Assembly: GCA_025465015.1 (NCBI GenBank)
Contig: JAODMM010000199.1
Coordinates: 1-39,808 of the forward strand
Direction of reading: 5' to 3'
Source: Cryobacterium sp.
GTDB lineage: Bacteria > Actinomycetota > Actinomycetes > Actinomycetales > Microbacteriaceae
DNA length: 39,808 bases
In this document: piece after piece, positions 20,052 through 29,575 of the stretch
How the letters are laid out: the number at the start of each line of letters is the position of its first letter
Numbering within the stretch: the stretch's first letter is position 1
Notes under the pieces: model-generated
What the model saw: the letters and a program-made list of their open reading frames with translations, nothing else
Database searches by the model: none
Told to the model about the DNA's origin: nothing
Program-made: the position numbers and the translations under genes

Positions 20052-23000
20052 TTGTCCCCTCAGAGTGATTCGTTCGTTCACCTTCACGTGCACAGCGAGT
20101 ACTCGATGCTCGACGGTGCCGCTCGTGTGAAGCCCCTCATCGAGGCCGCCGTGGAGCAGCGGATGCCGGCGGTCGCGGTCACCGATCACGGGAACGTCTT
20201 CGGCGCCTTCGATTTCTGGCGTACCGCGACGGATGCCGGAATCAAGCCGATCATCGGCACCGAGGCCTACATCACCCCCGGCACCCACCGTGGAGATAAG
20301 ACGCGAGTGCGCTGGGGTACCGGCGCGCAGAGCGGTGACGACGTTGGCGGCAGCGGAGCGTACACGCACATGACCCTGCTCTCCGAGAGCACGGAGGGTA
20401 TGCACAACCTGTTCCGGTTATCCTCACGGGCCTCTCTGGAGGGCTACTACTTCAAGCCCCGCATGGACAGGGAACTGCTCAGCCAGTACTCCACCGGTCT
20501 TATCGGCACGACAGGATGCGCGGGCGGTGAGGTGCAGACACGCCTTCGGCTCGGGCAGTACGAGGAGGCGAAGCAAGCGGCGGCGGAGTTCCGCGACATC
20601 TTCGGCCGCGAGAACTTCTTCTGTGAAGTCATGGATCACGGGATCGACGTAGAGCGGCGCACGATGAGCGATCTCTTGCGACTGGCCAAAGAGCTGGACC
20701 TGCCGCTCGTGGCCACCAACGATCTGCATTACACCCATGCCCACGATGCCACCGCCCACGCAGCGCTCCTCTGCGTTCAGTCCGCTTCCACACTCGACGA
20801 TCCCAACCGGTTCAAGTTCGATTCGGACGAGTTCTACTTGAAGCCCGCATCGGAGATGCGCCAGATCTTCCGCGACAATCCCGAGGCTTGCGATAACACG
20901 CTGCTCATCGCAGAGCGTTGCGAGGTGGCCTTCAACACGCAGGCCAACTACATGCCGCGGTTCCCCGTGCCCGAAGGGGAGACGGAGGAAACCTGGTTCA
21001 TCAAAGAGGTCGAGACGGGTCTCGTCGCCCGTTACCCGAACGGGATCCCCGACGATGTGCGCCGGCAGGCGAACTACGAGGTGGGAGTCATCTCCCAGAT
21101 GGGCTTCCCCGGCTACTTCCTGGTGGTCGCCGACTTCATCAACTGGTCCAGGCGTAACGGCATCCGCGTGGGGCCCGGGCGAGGTTCAGGAGCTGGGTCG
21201 ATGGCCGCGTACGTCATGGGCATCACGGATCTCGACCCGCTGCGGCACGGTCTGATCTTCGAGCGGTTCCTGAACCCCGACCGTGTTTCTATGCCCGACT
21301 TCGATGTGGACTTTGACGAGCGCCGACGCGGCGAGGTCATCCGTTACGTCACGGAGAAGTACGGCGACGAGCGGGTGGCACAGATCGTCACCTACGGCAC
21401 GATCAAGGCCAAGCAGGCGCTGAAGGATTCCTCGCGTGTGCTCGGATTCCCCTTCGGCATGGGCGACAAACTCACCAAAGCGATGCCGCCGGCGATCATG
21501 GGCAAGGACGTCCCTCTAGCGGGCATGTTCGACAAGGACCACCCGCGGTACAAGGAAGCCGGCGACTTCCGCGCTCTAATCGAGTCCGACCCCGAAGCCA
21601 GGACCGTCTTCGACACCGCCCTCGGCATCGAGAACCTGAAACGCCAGTGGGGCGTCCACGCCGCCGGGGTGATCATGTCGAGTGACCCGCTCATCGACAT
21701 CATCCCCATCATGAAGCGCGAGCAGGACGGACAGATCGTCACCCAGTTCGACTACCCGGCCTGTGAGGCGCTCGGGCTGATCAAAATGGACTTCCTGGGC
21801 CTTCGGAACCTGACGATCATCGATGACGCGCTGGATAACATCGAGGCGAACCGAGGGCACCGGCCGGTGCTCGAAGACCTGGATCTCGACGACCAACTGG
21901 CGTACGAATTGCTCGCGCGGGGCGACACCCTCGGCGTGTTCCAGCTCGACGGCGGGCCTATGCGGTCGCTGCTGCGGCTGATGAAGCCCGACAACTTCGA
22001 GGACATCTCCGCCGTGATCGCCCTCTATCGGCCGGGTCCCATGGGCGCGAACTCGCATACCAACTATGCCCTCCGCAAGACCGCGCAGCAGGAGATCACA
22101 CCGATCCACGCGGAGCTCGAGGAGCCGCTGCAGGAAATCATCGGCAACACCTACGGTCTGATCGTGTACCAGGAACAGGTCATGTCGATCGCGCAGAAGC
22201 TGGCCGGGTTCTCCCTCGGTCAGGCGGACCTTCTGCGCCGTGCCATGGGCAAGAAGAAGAAGTCAGAACTCGACAAGCAGTTCGAGGGTTTCTCGCAGGG
22301 GATGCAGGCGAACGGCTATTCGAAGGATGCGATCCAGACCATCTGGAACATCCTTCTTCCGTTCTCCGACTACGCCTTCAACAAGGCCCACTCCGCGGCA
22401 TACGGGGTCCTGTCGTACTGGACCGCATATCTGAAGGCGCACTATCCCGCCGAATACATGGCTGCGCTTCTTACGAGCGTTGGTGACGCGAGGGACAAAC
22501 TCGCAATCTACCTCAACGAGTGCCGTCGGATGGGAATCCGTGTGTTGCCGCCGGATGTCAACGAGTCGATCGGATTCTTCGCGGCCGTGGGCACCGATAT
22601 CCGTTTCGGCCTGGGAGCAGTACGAAACGTCGGCTTCAACGTGGTCGGTGCCATCCGCGCAGCCCGGGAAGAGAAGGGGAGGTTCGAGTCGTTCCACGAC
22701 TTCCTCCGGAAAGTACCTCTCCCCGTCGCGAACAAACGCACGGTGGAGTCGTTGGTCAAAGCCGGTGCCTTCGACTCGCTCGGCGCTACCCGGCGCGCCA
22801 TGGTCGAGATTCACGAGGCGGCTGTTGAATCCGCGGTGAAAATCAAACGGGACGAGGAGCACGGCAACGTCGGATTCGACTTCGCCAGTCTCTTCGATGA
22901 ACCTCAGAGCTCCGAGCGCGTTCCCGACCGCCCGGAGTGGGCGAAGAAGGAGAAGCTCGCGTTCGAACGCGACATGCTCGGGCTGTATGTGTCCGACCAT

Positions 23001-23573
23001 CCGTTGGCCGGGCTCGAGATCCCGTTGGCAAAGCACGCCAGCACCACGATCGCGGATCTGATGGCCTCGGAACAGACTCAGGACGGTGACACGGTCACGA
23101 TCGCCGGGCTCATCACCAGTGTGCAGCACCGCACCGCGAAGAACTCCGGCAACCAGTACGGCATGATCCAGGTCGAGGACTTCGGTGGGGAGATCACCGT
23201 CATGTTCATGGGCAAGGGCTATCAGGAGTTCGCTCCCGCGCTCGTGAACGACTCCGTGGTGGTGGTGCGGGGTCGCGTCAGTATGCGTGATGATGGAATG
23301 AACCTGCACGCCTACAGCCTGTTCGCCCCTGACGTCGGGCAGGCATCCGACTCGGGTCCGCTGGCGATCACCTTGGCGGAGGCACGAGCTACGACCGACA
23401 CGGTGAAGGCGTTAGGCGATGTACTGATCCGGCACGGCGGCCAGTCCGAGGTGCGGCTGAAGCTGGTGAAGGGCAACTCCGCGCGAGTGTTCGAACTGCC
23501 GTACCAGGTGACGGTCAGCGCGGACCTGTTCGGAGAGCTGAAGAGCTTGCTCGGGCCGTACTGCCTGGCCTAA
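20052..23573 (+). CDS. dnaE: DNA polymerase III subunit alpha (DnaE1-type)
   Basis: PHP domain FVHLHVHSEYSMLDG, VGPGRGSGAGSMAAYVMGI, PDFDVDFDERRRGEVIRYV, YAFNKAHSAAYG, OB fold; TTG start. Confidence 0.96.
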   Translation: MSPQSDSFVHLHVHSEYSMLDGAARVKPLIEAAVEQRMPAVAVTDHGNVFGAFDFWRTATDAGIKPIIGTEAYITPGTHRGDKTRVRWGTGAQSGDDVGGSGAYTHMTLLSESTEGMHNLFRLSSRASLEGYYFKPRMDRELLSQYSTGLIGTTGCAGGEVQTRLRLGQYEEAKQAAAEFRDIFGRENFFCEVMDHGIDVERRTMSDLLRLAKELDLPLVATNDLHYTHAHDATAHAALLCVQSASTLDDPNRFKFDSDEFYLKPASEMRQIFRDNPEACDNTLLIAERCEVAFNTQANYMPRFPVPEGETEETWFIKEVETGLVARYPNGIPDDVRRQANYEVGVISQMGFPGYFLVVADFINWSRRNGIRVGPGRGSGAGSMAAYVMGITDLDPLRHGLIFERFLNPDRVSMPDFDVDFDERRRGEVIRYVTEKYGDERVAQIVTYGTIKAKQALKDSSRVLGFPFGMGDKLTKAMPPAIMGKDVPLAGMFDKDHPRYKEAGDFRALIESDPEARTVFDTALGIENLKRQWGVHAAGVIMSSDPLIDIIPIMKREQDGQIVTQFDYPACEALGLIKMDFLGLRNLTIIDDALDNIEANRGHRPVLEDLDLDDQLAYELLARGDTLGVFQLDGGPMRSLLRLMKPDNFEDISAVIALYRPGPMGANSHTNYALRKTAQQEITPIHAELEEPLQEIIGNTYGLIVYQEQVMSIAQKLAGFSLGQADLLRRAMGKKKKSELDKQFEGFSQGMQANGYSKDAIQTIWNILLPFSDYAFNKAHSAAYGVLSYWTAYLKAHYPAEYMAALLTSVGDARDKLAIYLNECRRMGIRVLPPDVNESIGFFAAVGTDIRFGLGAVRNVGFNVVGAIRAAREEKGRFESFHDFLRKVPLPVANKRTVESLVKAGAFDSLGATRRAMVEIHEAAVESAVKIKRDEEHGNVGFDFASLFDEPQSSERVPDRPEWAKKEKLAFERDMLGLYVSDHPLAGLEIPLAKHASTTIADLMASEQTQDGDTVTIAGLITSVQHRTAKNSGNQYGMIQVEDFGGEITVMFMGKGYQEFAPALVNDSVVVVRGRVSMRDDGMNLHAYSLFAPDVGQASDSGPLAITLAEARATTDTVKALGDVLIRHGGQSEVRLKLVKGNSARVFELPYQVTVSADLFGELKSLLGPYCLA

Positions 23574-23576
23574 CCG

Positions 23577-23627
23577 GCCCCACCTGGCGATGGGGCTCCC
23601 TGGCGATGGGGCTCCCTGGCGACCGGG
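23577..23627. repeat. Tandem 16-bp repeat TGGCGATGGGGCTCCC (2 full copies + partial) forming alternative GCCCCA/TGGGGC hairpins between convergent genes
   Basis: Copies at 23585-23600 and 23601-23616, partial from 23617; GCCCCA at 23577-23582 can pair with TGGGGC at 23591-23596 or 23607-23612. Confidence 0.7.
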
Positions 23628-23636
23628 GGACTTCCG

Positions 23637-24302
23637 CTAGACCTCGCGGCCCGGCGCCCGGTAGGTGCGTTCGTGGTACAGGAGAGCCTCGTCGTCCGCC
23701 CCCATGCCCCCCTCCTCGATCTGCACCACCACAAGGGCATTGTTGTGCACAGGGACCCGCTCAACGATGCGGCCGATCATCCAGGAGGTGACGTCCTTCA
23801 GCACGGGCAGTCCGTAGGGTCCGGGTTCCCAGTGGTCGCCGTCGAAACGGTGCTCGAACGGTCCGGACAGTCGCTCCGCCACAGCGCGGTTGCGTACACC
23901 GAGGATGTGGATGACGACCCGGTCATTCTCGATGATGGCCGGCCAGGCGCTGGCAGACCGGGCCATGTTGAAGCTCGCCAACGGCGGGACCGCGGCGAGC
24001 GAGGCGAGAGAGGTGGCAGTGAATCCGACCGGCGTGCCATCCGCTCGGAGTGACGTGATTCCGGCCACTCCCGCGGCGTGCCGCCGGAAGGCATGCTTGA
24101 AGGCGGCCAGGTCGGCGGGGGCATGCGGGTCGCCGTCAACCGGCGGCAGTGCTTGTGCGACAAGGAGGTGCTGCCCCTGCGCCTTCTGGCCCGGAGCCGG
24201 CTGTTCGGGTGCCGGCTGAGCCGCCCTGGGCTGCGAGGGTGTTGCTGAGGGGCCGCTTGCCACGTTGCTCCCGGTGGCGGGGATGGCGGTGGTGTCATTC
24301 AT
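23637..24302 (-). CDS. Flavin reductase-like (FMN-binding split barrel) protein
   Basis: FKHAFRRHAAGVAGITSLRADGTPVGFTATSLASLAAVPPLASFNMARSASAWPAI; typical flavin reductase family core. Confidence 0.88.
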   Translation of the reverse strand: MNDTTAIPATGSNVASGPSATPSQPRAAQPAPEQPAPGQKAQGQHLLVAQALPPVDGDPHAPADLAAFKHAFRRHAAGVAGITSLRADGTPVGFTATSLASLAAVPPLASFNMARSASAWPAIIENDRVVIHILGVRNRAVAERLSGPFEHRFDGDHWEPGPYGLPVLKDVTSWMIGRIVERVPVHNNALVVVQIEEGGMGADDEALLYHERTYRAPGREV

Positions 24303-24408
24303 GCTTGTGCATCACACTCCTTCGTTCCCAGACTATTCCTTGACGAGCCGGGCGAACGCTGACCGGACAGGGGCGGACGTCGCACCGGCACGGCCCGGCG
24401 AGGGCGGA

Positions 24409-24414
24409 TAGGCT
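24409..24414 (+). promoter_or_regulatory. -10-like TAGGCT 9 nt before hisD ATG
   Basis: TAGGCT-ggaacggcg-ATG(24424); same geometry as nrdR. Confidence 0.5.
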
Positions 24415-24423
24415 GGAACGGCG

Positions 24424-25734
24424 ATGATCCAGACCATAGACCTGCGAGGCGGCCGCCTCAGCCCTGCCCAACTTCTTGCTGCCGTGCCCCGTGCACGAAC
24501 TGATGTCGCAGCTGCAAGCGACACCGCCGCAGACCTGATCGACGATGTGCGCGCGCGCGGCGAGGCCGCCCTGCTCGACCAGGCGGAGCGACTGGACCGC
24601 GTGCGCCCCGGCAGCGTCAGAGTGCCCGCCGGCGACATCGCCGAGGCTCTGGCCGGACTCGCCCCGGCAGTCCGAGCGGCGATCGAGGAGACCATCCGTC
24701 GGGTGCGCCTGGCCAGCGAGGCACAGGTTCCGCCGCCGGTGACCACGCTGCTCGCCGATGGTGCCCAGATCACCCAACGGTGGCAACCCGTTGACCGTGT
24801 GGGGCTGTACGTTCCTGGCGGCAAAGCGGTCTATCCCTCGAGCGTGGTCATGAACGTGGTGCCGGCGCAGGTAGCCGGTGTTCGCTCGATTGCCCTTGCA
24901 TCCCCACCGCAAGCTGAGTTCGGCGGGCGGGTGCACCCGACGATCCTTGCGGTCGCCGCGATTCTCGGCATTGATGAGATCTACGCCATGGGTGGTGCCG
25001 GAGCCATCGGCGCCTTCGCCTACGGGGTCGAAGATATCGGATTGGATCCGGTGCAACTGGTGACCGGTCCGGGCAATGTCTACGTCGCTGCGGCAAAACG
25101 GCTGGTCCGAGGTCAGACCGGTATCGACTCAGAGGCTGGACCCACCGACATTCTCGTTATCGCTGACGACTCCGCCGATCCTCTGCTGGTGGCCGCGGAC
25201 CTCGTGAGCCAGGCCGAGCACGACGAACTCGCAGCAGCAGTCCTGGTCACAGATTCCGTTGCTCTTGCCCGAGAGGTGGAGACACGCTTGCGCGCGCTGG
25301 CGTCGACGACCACCCACTCGGCAAGGGTGACCGCCGCGCTCGGTGGCACACAGTCTGCCCTCGTTCTCGTGGACGATCTTGCCGCTGCTGCCGAGTTCAG
25401 CAATGCCTTCGGTCCGGAACACCTCGAGATCCAGACCCGTGAACCGGGATCGGTGCTGGCCACGATCCAGAACGCGGGAGCGATCTTCCTCGGGCCGCAT
25501 TCGCCGGTGAGTCTCGGGGACTACGCGGCCGGATCGAACCACGTGCTTCCCACGGGGGGACAGGCGCGTTTCTCCTCCGGCCTGGGCGCCTACACCTTCC
25601 TGCGGCCGCAGCAGGTGGTGCACTACTCGCGCACCGCATTGAAAGCCGTCGCCCACCATATTGCCGCGCTCTCCGATGCGGAGGCGCTCCCTGCGCACGG
25701 CGATGCAGTCACGGCGAGGTTCCGGGCTCTCTGA
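24424..25734 (+). CDS. hisD: Histidinol dehydrogenase
   Basis: VPGGKAVYPSSVVMNVVPAQVAGV, GAGAIGAFAYG, GPGNVYVAAAKR, AGPTDILVIAD, LSQAEHD-type VSQAEHDELAAA. Confidence 0.96.
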   Translation: MIQTIDLRGGRLSPAQLLAAVPRARTDVAAASDTAADLIDDVRARGEAALLDQAERLDRVRPGSVRVPAGDIAEALAGLAPAVRAAIEETIRRVRLASEAQVPPPVTTLLADGAQITQRWQPVDRVGLYVPGGKAVYPSSVVMNVVPAQVAGVRSIALASPPQAEFGGRVHPTILAVAAILGIDEIYAMGGAGAIGAFAYGVEDIGLDPVQLVTGPGNVYVAAAKRLVRGQTGIDSEAGPTDILVIADDSADPLLVAADLVSQAEHDELAAAVLVTDSVALAREVETRLRALASTTTHSARVTAALGGTQSALVLVDDLAAAAEFSNAFGPEHLEIQTREPGSVLATIQNAGAIFLGPHSPVSLGDYAAGSNHVLPTGGQARFSSGLGAYTFLRPQQVVHYSRTALKAVAHHIAALSDAEALPAHGDAVTARFRAL

Positions 25735-25823
25735 CGGCCGCCGGGCGCACCTAGCGCTCGGTGGCGGCGGTACCCGTTGAGGGGGCACTCACCACGGACG
25801 GCATCCGCCCCCCTGCCGCACAC

Positions 25824-25829
25824 TAGGCT
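25824..25829 (+). promoter_or_regulatory. -10-like TAGGCT 9 nt before nrdR ATG
   Basis: TAGGCT-ggagccaca-ATG(25839). Confidence 0.5.
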
Positions 25830-25838
25830 GGAGCCACA

Positions 25839-26324
25839 ATGTTCTGCCCGTTCTGCCGCCACCCGGACTCGCGAGTCATTGACTCGCGCACGAGCGACGA
25901 CGGGCTTTCCATCCGTCGGCGCCGACAATGCCCCGAATGCGGGCGCCGGTTCAGCACGACCGAGACGGCGAGCCTGAACATCATCAAACGCAGTGGTGTC
26001 GTGGAGCCGTTCAGCCGCGAGAAGATCGTGGCCGGTGTGCGGAAGGCATGTCAGGGTCGTCCGGTCACCGACTCCGACCTTGCCATGCTCGCCCAGAAAG
26101 TCGAGGAGACGATTCGGCAGACGGGCGCCTCGCAGATCGACGCCAACGACATCGGCCTGGCGATCCTCCCTCCGCTGCGCGAGCTCGACGAAGTGGCCTA
26201 CCTCCGCTTCGCGAGCGTTTACCAGGCCTTCGACTCGCTGGACGACTTCGAGAGCGCCATCGGGCAGTTGCGAGCGGAACACACCAATCCCGCCGCGGGC
26301 GCGCTGGCCGAATCCGAGTTATAG
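25839..26324 (+). CDS. nrdR: Transcriptional repressor NrdR
   Basis: Zn ribbon [17 protein letters not shown]...[17 protein letters not shown] followed by ATP-cone. Confidence 0.96.
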   Translation: MFCPFCRHPDSRVIDSRTSDDGLSIRRRRQCPECGRRFSTTETASLNIIKRSGVVEPFSREKIVAGVRKACQGRPVTDSDLAMLAQKVEETIRQTGASQIDANDIGLAILPPLRELDEVAYLRFASVYQAFDSLDDFESAIGQLRAEHTNPAAGALAESEL

Positions 26325-26328
26325 GCCC

Positions 26329-27363
26329 ATGTATCCGCTGTTCTTCTCCGTTGTTCTGTCGAAAATCGATCCGGAGCGCGCGCATCACCTCGCTTTCGCT
26401 GTGATTCGGCTCCTTCCCACACTCGGTCTCGGTCGTCTCGTGCACCGCTTCACACGACCCCGCACCGATCTCGCCGTTGAGACGCTCGGATTGAGGTTCG
26501 ATTCGCCGTTCGGTCTCGCAGCCGGCTTCGACAAGGACGGCAAGGCCGTGATAGGCCTCGGACAACTCGGATTTGGTCACGTCGAAGTTGGGACGCTCAC
26601 CGCGATCCCACAGCCCGGAAACCCACGGCCGCGTCTGTTCCGGCTGATCCGTGATCGTGCAGTCATCAACCGTATGGGCTTCAACAACGCTGGCGCAGCG
26701 GCTGCGGTCACCAGGTTGAAAAGCGTACGCACGACCCAGTACCGGCCGGTGCTCGGCATCAACATCGGCAAGAGCCGGGTGGTGGACGTAGAGGATGCGA
26801 CGGCCGACTACCTCGCCAGCACCGCCCTGCTCGCGCCACTCGCTGACTACCTCGTCGTGAACGTGAGCTCTCCCAATACACCCGGCCTGCGTGGCTTGCA
26901 GGAGCTCGATCGGCTGGCTCCCCTGCTGAGCGCAGTGAAGCTCTCCGCTGGCGAGACTCCACTGCTCGTGAAGATCGCGCCCGACCTAGGCGACGAGGAG
27001 GTGACGCGCATCGCGCAGCTCACAGTCGATCTCGGCCTCGACGGGATCATCGCAACGAACACGACGCTGTCGCGGGCGGACCTGGTGACCGACGCCCGAA
27101 CTGTCGACGGGGCCGGCGCAGGGGGGCTTTCCGGCGCTCCTCTCGCCGCTCGCTCGCTCGCTGTACTGCGGATGATCCGGGCGCAGGTGCCACGGGAACT
27201 CTGTGTCATCTCAGTGGGAGGCGTCGAGACGGCTGAAGACGTGGCTGAGCGCCTCGAAGCCGGCGCGACCCTGGTGCAGGGCTACACCGCATTCCTCTAC
27301 CGGGGGCCGCTCTGGGCTCGCCAGGTGAACCGCGGACTGGACCGGCTGGTCGGCAGCCGCTGA
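26329..27363 (+). CDS. pyrD: Quinone-dependent dihydroorotate dehydrogenase
   Basis: In-frame ATG 26329 inside the longer ORF 25993..27363; GLAAGFDKDGKAV, VGTLTAIPQPGNPRPRLFRL, NRMGFNNAGA, NVSSPNTPGLRGLQ. Confidence 0.95.
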   Translation: MYPLFFSVVLSKIDPERAHHLAFAVIRLLPTLGLGRLVHRFTRPRTDLAVETLGLRFDSPFGLAAGFDKDGKAVIGLGQLGFGHVEVGTLTAIPQPGNPRPRLFRLIRDRAVINRMGFNNAGAAAAVTRLKSVRTTQYRPVLGINIGKSRVVDVEDATADYLASTALLAPLADYLVVNVSSPNTPGLRGLQELDRLAPLLSAVKLSAGETPLLVKIAPDLGDEEVTRIAQLTVDLGLDGIIATNTTLSRADLVTDARTVDGAGAGGLSGAPLAARSLAVLRMIRAQVPRELCVISVGGVETAEDVAERLEAGATLVQGYTAFLYRGPLWARQVNRGLDRLVGSR

Positions 27364-27381
27364 CCGTCGCAGATTTGTAGA

Positions 27382-27426
27382 GATCGTACGCTCCGGCCCG
27401 GTCCACCGGTGCCGGACCGTACGATC
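27382..27426. terminator. Long hairpin between convergent pyrD and App1-domain gene
   Basis: GATCGTACG-c-TCCGGC...GCCGGA-c-CGTACGATC: 9-bp + 6-bp stem with one C.C mismatch; second hairpin CCCGTCT/AGGCGGG at 27434-27455. Confidence 0.75.
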
Positions 27427-27471
27427 CGACCGTCCCGTCTGGTCGACGAGGCGGGAGCCTTGAGGGCTGCG

Positions 27472-28527
27472 CTACAGCAGGTCCTGATCGGACAGTTGGT
27501 GGAGGATGCTGGCGCCGTCCGGGCCGTACACCCACGGGGCATCAGGCGTCCCGTGCGGGGCATCCTTGGATCGCCCGCCGGCGAGCACAGCCTCACCCGG
27601 GGAGAGTTGACGGATCGCCACGGCTGCGACACTGCCGGGATGATCTTTCTGGAACGCGGTGTAGATCGCCTCGTCATGCTGGCCGTCGTCGCCGATGAGG
27701 ATCCAACGCACGTGGGGGAATTCCTCGGCGAGGCGCGTGAGGTTGGCCCGCTTGTGGTCACGACCGCTGCGGAACCAGCGGTCGTGCGTCGGTCCCCAGT
27801 CGGTGAGAAGCAGCGCCCCCGGCGGGTACAGATTGCGGGAGAGGAACCGGCTGAGTGTTGGCGCGACGTTCCAGGCGCCGGTTGAGAGATAGATGACCGG
27901 TCCCTCCGGGGAGGTGCTGGCAATTCGTTCCAGGAGTACAGCCATCCCGGGCGTCGGTACACGGGCGTGCTCATCGAGCACGAAGGTGTTCCAGGCGGCC
28001 AGCAATGGGCGCGGGAGCGCGGTCACCATCACGGTGTCATCGACGTCGGAGACGATGCCCCGGCGCGCCGTCGGCGAAACGATGAAGACTGGCGCCTCCA
28101 CCGCGACGGAGTCCTCGGTCCGGAGCTCCGCGACATGCCACCCCGGGCTGAGGGTGACCTTCACCACCGTGTCGACGACGCCGCCGCGGTCTGCGCGCAC
28201 GTGGTGTGTCTGCCCATCGATGTCGATGGTGACTGTGACGTCGTTCACCGGCACGCTCGTGAAACTGCGCCACCCGCGGATACCGGCGTAGCGCGCTCCT
28301 CGTGAGTGTTTCTCCGCCAACTCCGGTTTGGCCAGAAGAACTCGGCAGAGAATTCGAACCCACTCGGTGGACCCGTACCCGGTGTAGGGGATGACTGTCG
28401 CCCGGTACCCTCGGCGTCGGGCGAACCGTTCCCGGATCTCGTGCAGCCGGTCCTCGATCCGTGCCGCCCGATGCATGATCAGGGCAGGGGTGACCTGCGG
28501 CGTCGGTATATTCGGGCGTTTGGACAT
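27472..28527 (-). CDS. App1-family phosphatase-domain protein (DUF2183-like)
   Basis: GIVSDVDDTVMVTALPRPLLAAWNTF (DxDxT), VIYLSTGAWNVAPTL, LLLTDWGPT, RWILIGDDGQHDEAIY motifs. Confidence 0.87.
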   Translation of the reverse strand: MSKRPNIPTPQVTPALIMHRAARIEDRLHEIRERFARRRGYRATVIPYTGYGSTEWVRILCRVLLAKPELAEKHSRGARYAGIRGWRSFTSVPVNDVTVTIDIDGQTHHVRADRGGVVDTVVKVTLSPGWHVAELRTEDSVAVEAPVFIVSPTARRGIVSDVDDTVMVTALPRPLLAAWNTFVLDEHARVPTPGMAVLLERIASTSPEGPVIYLSTGAWNVAPTLSRFLSRNLYPPGALLLTDWGPTHDRWFRSGRDHKRANLTRLAEEFPHVRWILIGDDGQHDEAIYTAFQKDHPGSVAAVAIRQLSPGEAVLAGGRSKDAPHGTPDAPWVYGPDGASILHQLSDQDLL

Positions 28528-28638
28528 TTCCTCAGTCTCCCATGCCCGCTCCAGCTTCGGGCGCAGCAGCCGCAGACGGGCGTGGTCGGAAGCACTCTGG
28601 AACCACCGCTAGACTCTGAGTTTGTCTGAGGAGGAAAA

Positions 28639-29298
28639 GTGTCGCTTGGTGACTTGTTCGAAACGGAGAGTGACCCGCAGGGTCAGCTGATCCGCACCGA
28701 ACCACTGCAACAGCGCAGCGCTGAGCGCTTGACCGCGTTGCTTGACGCGGCCGCAGCCGTCGTTGATGAAGTCGGGTTCGACCGCATCACGACAGCGATG
28801 GTCGCCGAACGCGCAGGAGCGTCAATCGGCACCGTCTATCGGTACTACCCCGACCGGGTGGCCGTGCTGCAGGCCTTGCGCGAACGGGCCATCGCCCGGT
28901 TCCGAATGCGTGTCGCCGAAGAACTCACCATCTCCGAACCCGAGACCTGGTGGGATGCCGTCGATTGCGCAGTCACCGCGTTCGTCACCCTTTACCGGTC
29001 GGAGCCGGGCTTCCGGATCATGCATTTCGCCGACCGTGAACGTTCGCCCATCAACAACGAGACCGACCTCGTGTCGGGGTTCTTCGCTCGTCGCCTGGCC
29101 GGTGCGCTCGCTGAGGAGTTCGGGCTGCCCGGTGGCGTCAACCTCATCTTCCACCTGGAGGTCGCCGTCGAAATGGCCGACGCCCTTCTCTCACGCGCCT
29201 TCTACTCGGACCCCCAGGGTGACGACAGGTTCATCTCCGAGTGCCGTCGCGTCGTGCACGACTACCTCGTCGGCTACTACGGACCCAGCGCGCACTGA
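28639..29298 (+). CDS. TetR/AcrR family transcriptional regulator
   Basis: N-terminal HTH AERAGASIGTVYRYYPDRVAVLQAL; SD GAGGAGG; upstream TAGACT at 28610. Confidence 0.92.
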   Translation: MSLGDLFETESDPQGQLIRTEPLQQRSAERLTALLDAAAAVVDEVGFDRITTAMVAERAGASIGTVYRYYPDRVAVLQALRERAIARFRMRVAEELTISEPETWWDAVDCAVTAFVTLYRSEPGFRIMHFADRERSPINNETDLVSGFFARRLAGALAEEFGLPGGVNLIFHLEVAVEMADALLSRAFYSDPQGDDRFISECRRVVHDYLVGYYGPSAH

Positions 29299-29575
29299 TC
29301 CTCCGTTACTGGTCGCACTGTTCCCGGCGCGTATTGTTCCCAGCGGCACCGGCGTGAAGGCTGAGAGGTCTGCTGAATCCCGGCGGCCAAAACGGCTCGT
29401 GCGGAGATCGCACCAGCCGTCTCGCTCATGTCGGCGAGCACAGTACGGCTCGTGTGGAAGTGCAGAACGAAAAGCAATCCCCTTTGCCTGCCGCAGCGAC
29501 GATGGTTGGGTGAGTATCCGGCAGGTTGTGGCAGGATGCAAAGCCTCGACGCATGACAAGGGATGAACCACTTCT

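Noticed and set aside
25993-26328. ORF-track N-terminal extension of pyrD overlapping nrdR
   Set aside because: The 112-codon extension is antiphase translation of nrdR; conserved PyrD N-terminus MYPLFFSVVLSKIDPERAHHLAF begins at ATG 26329.
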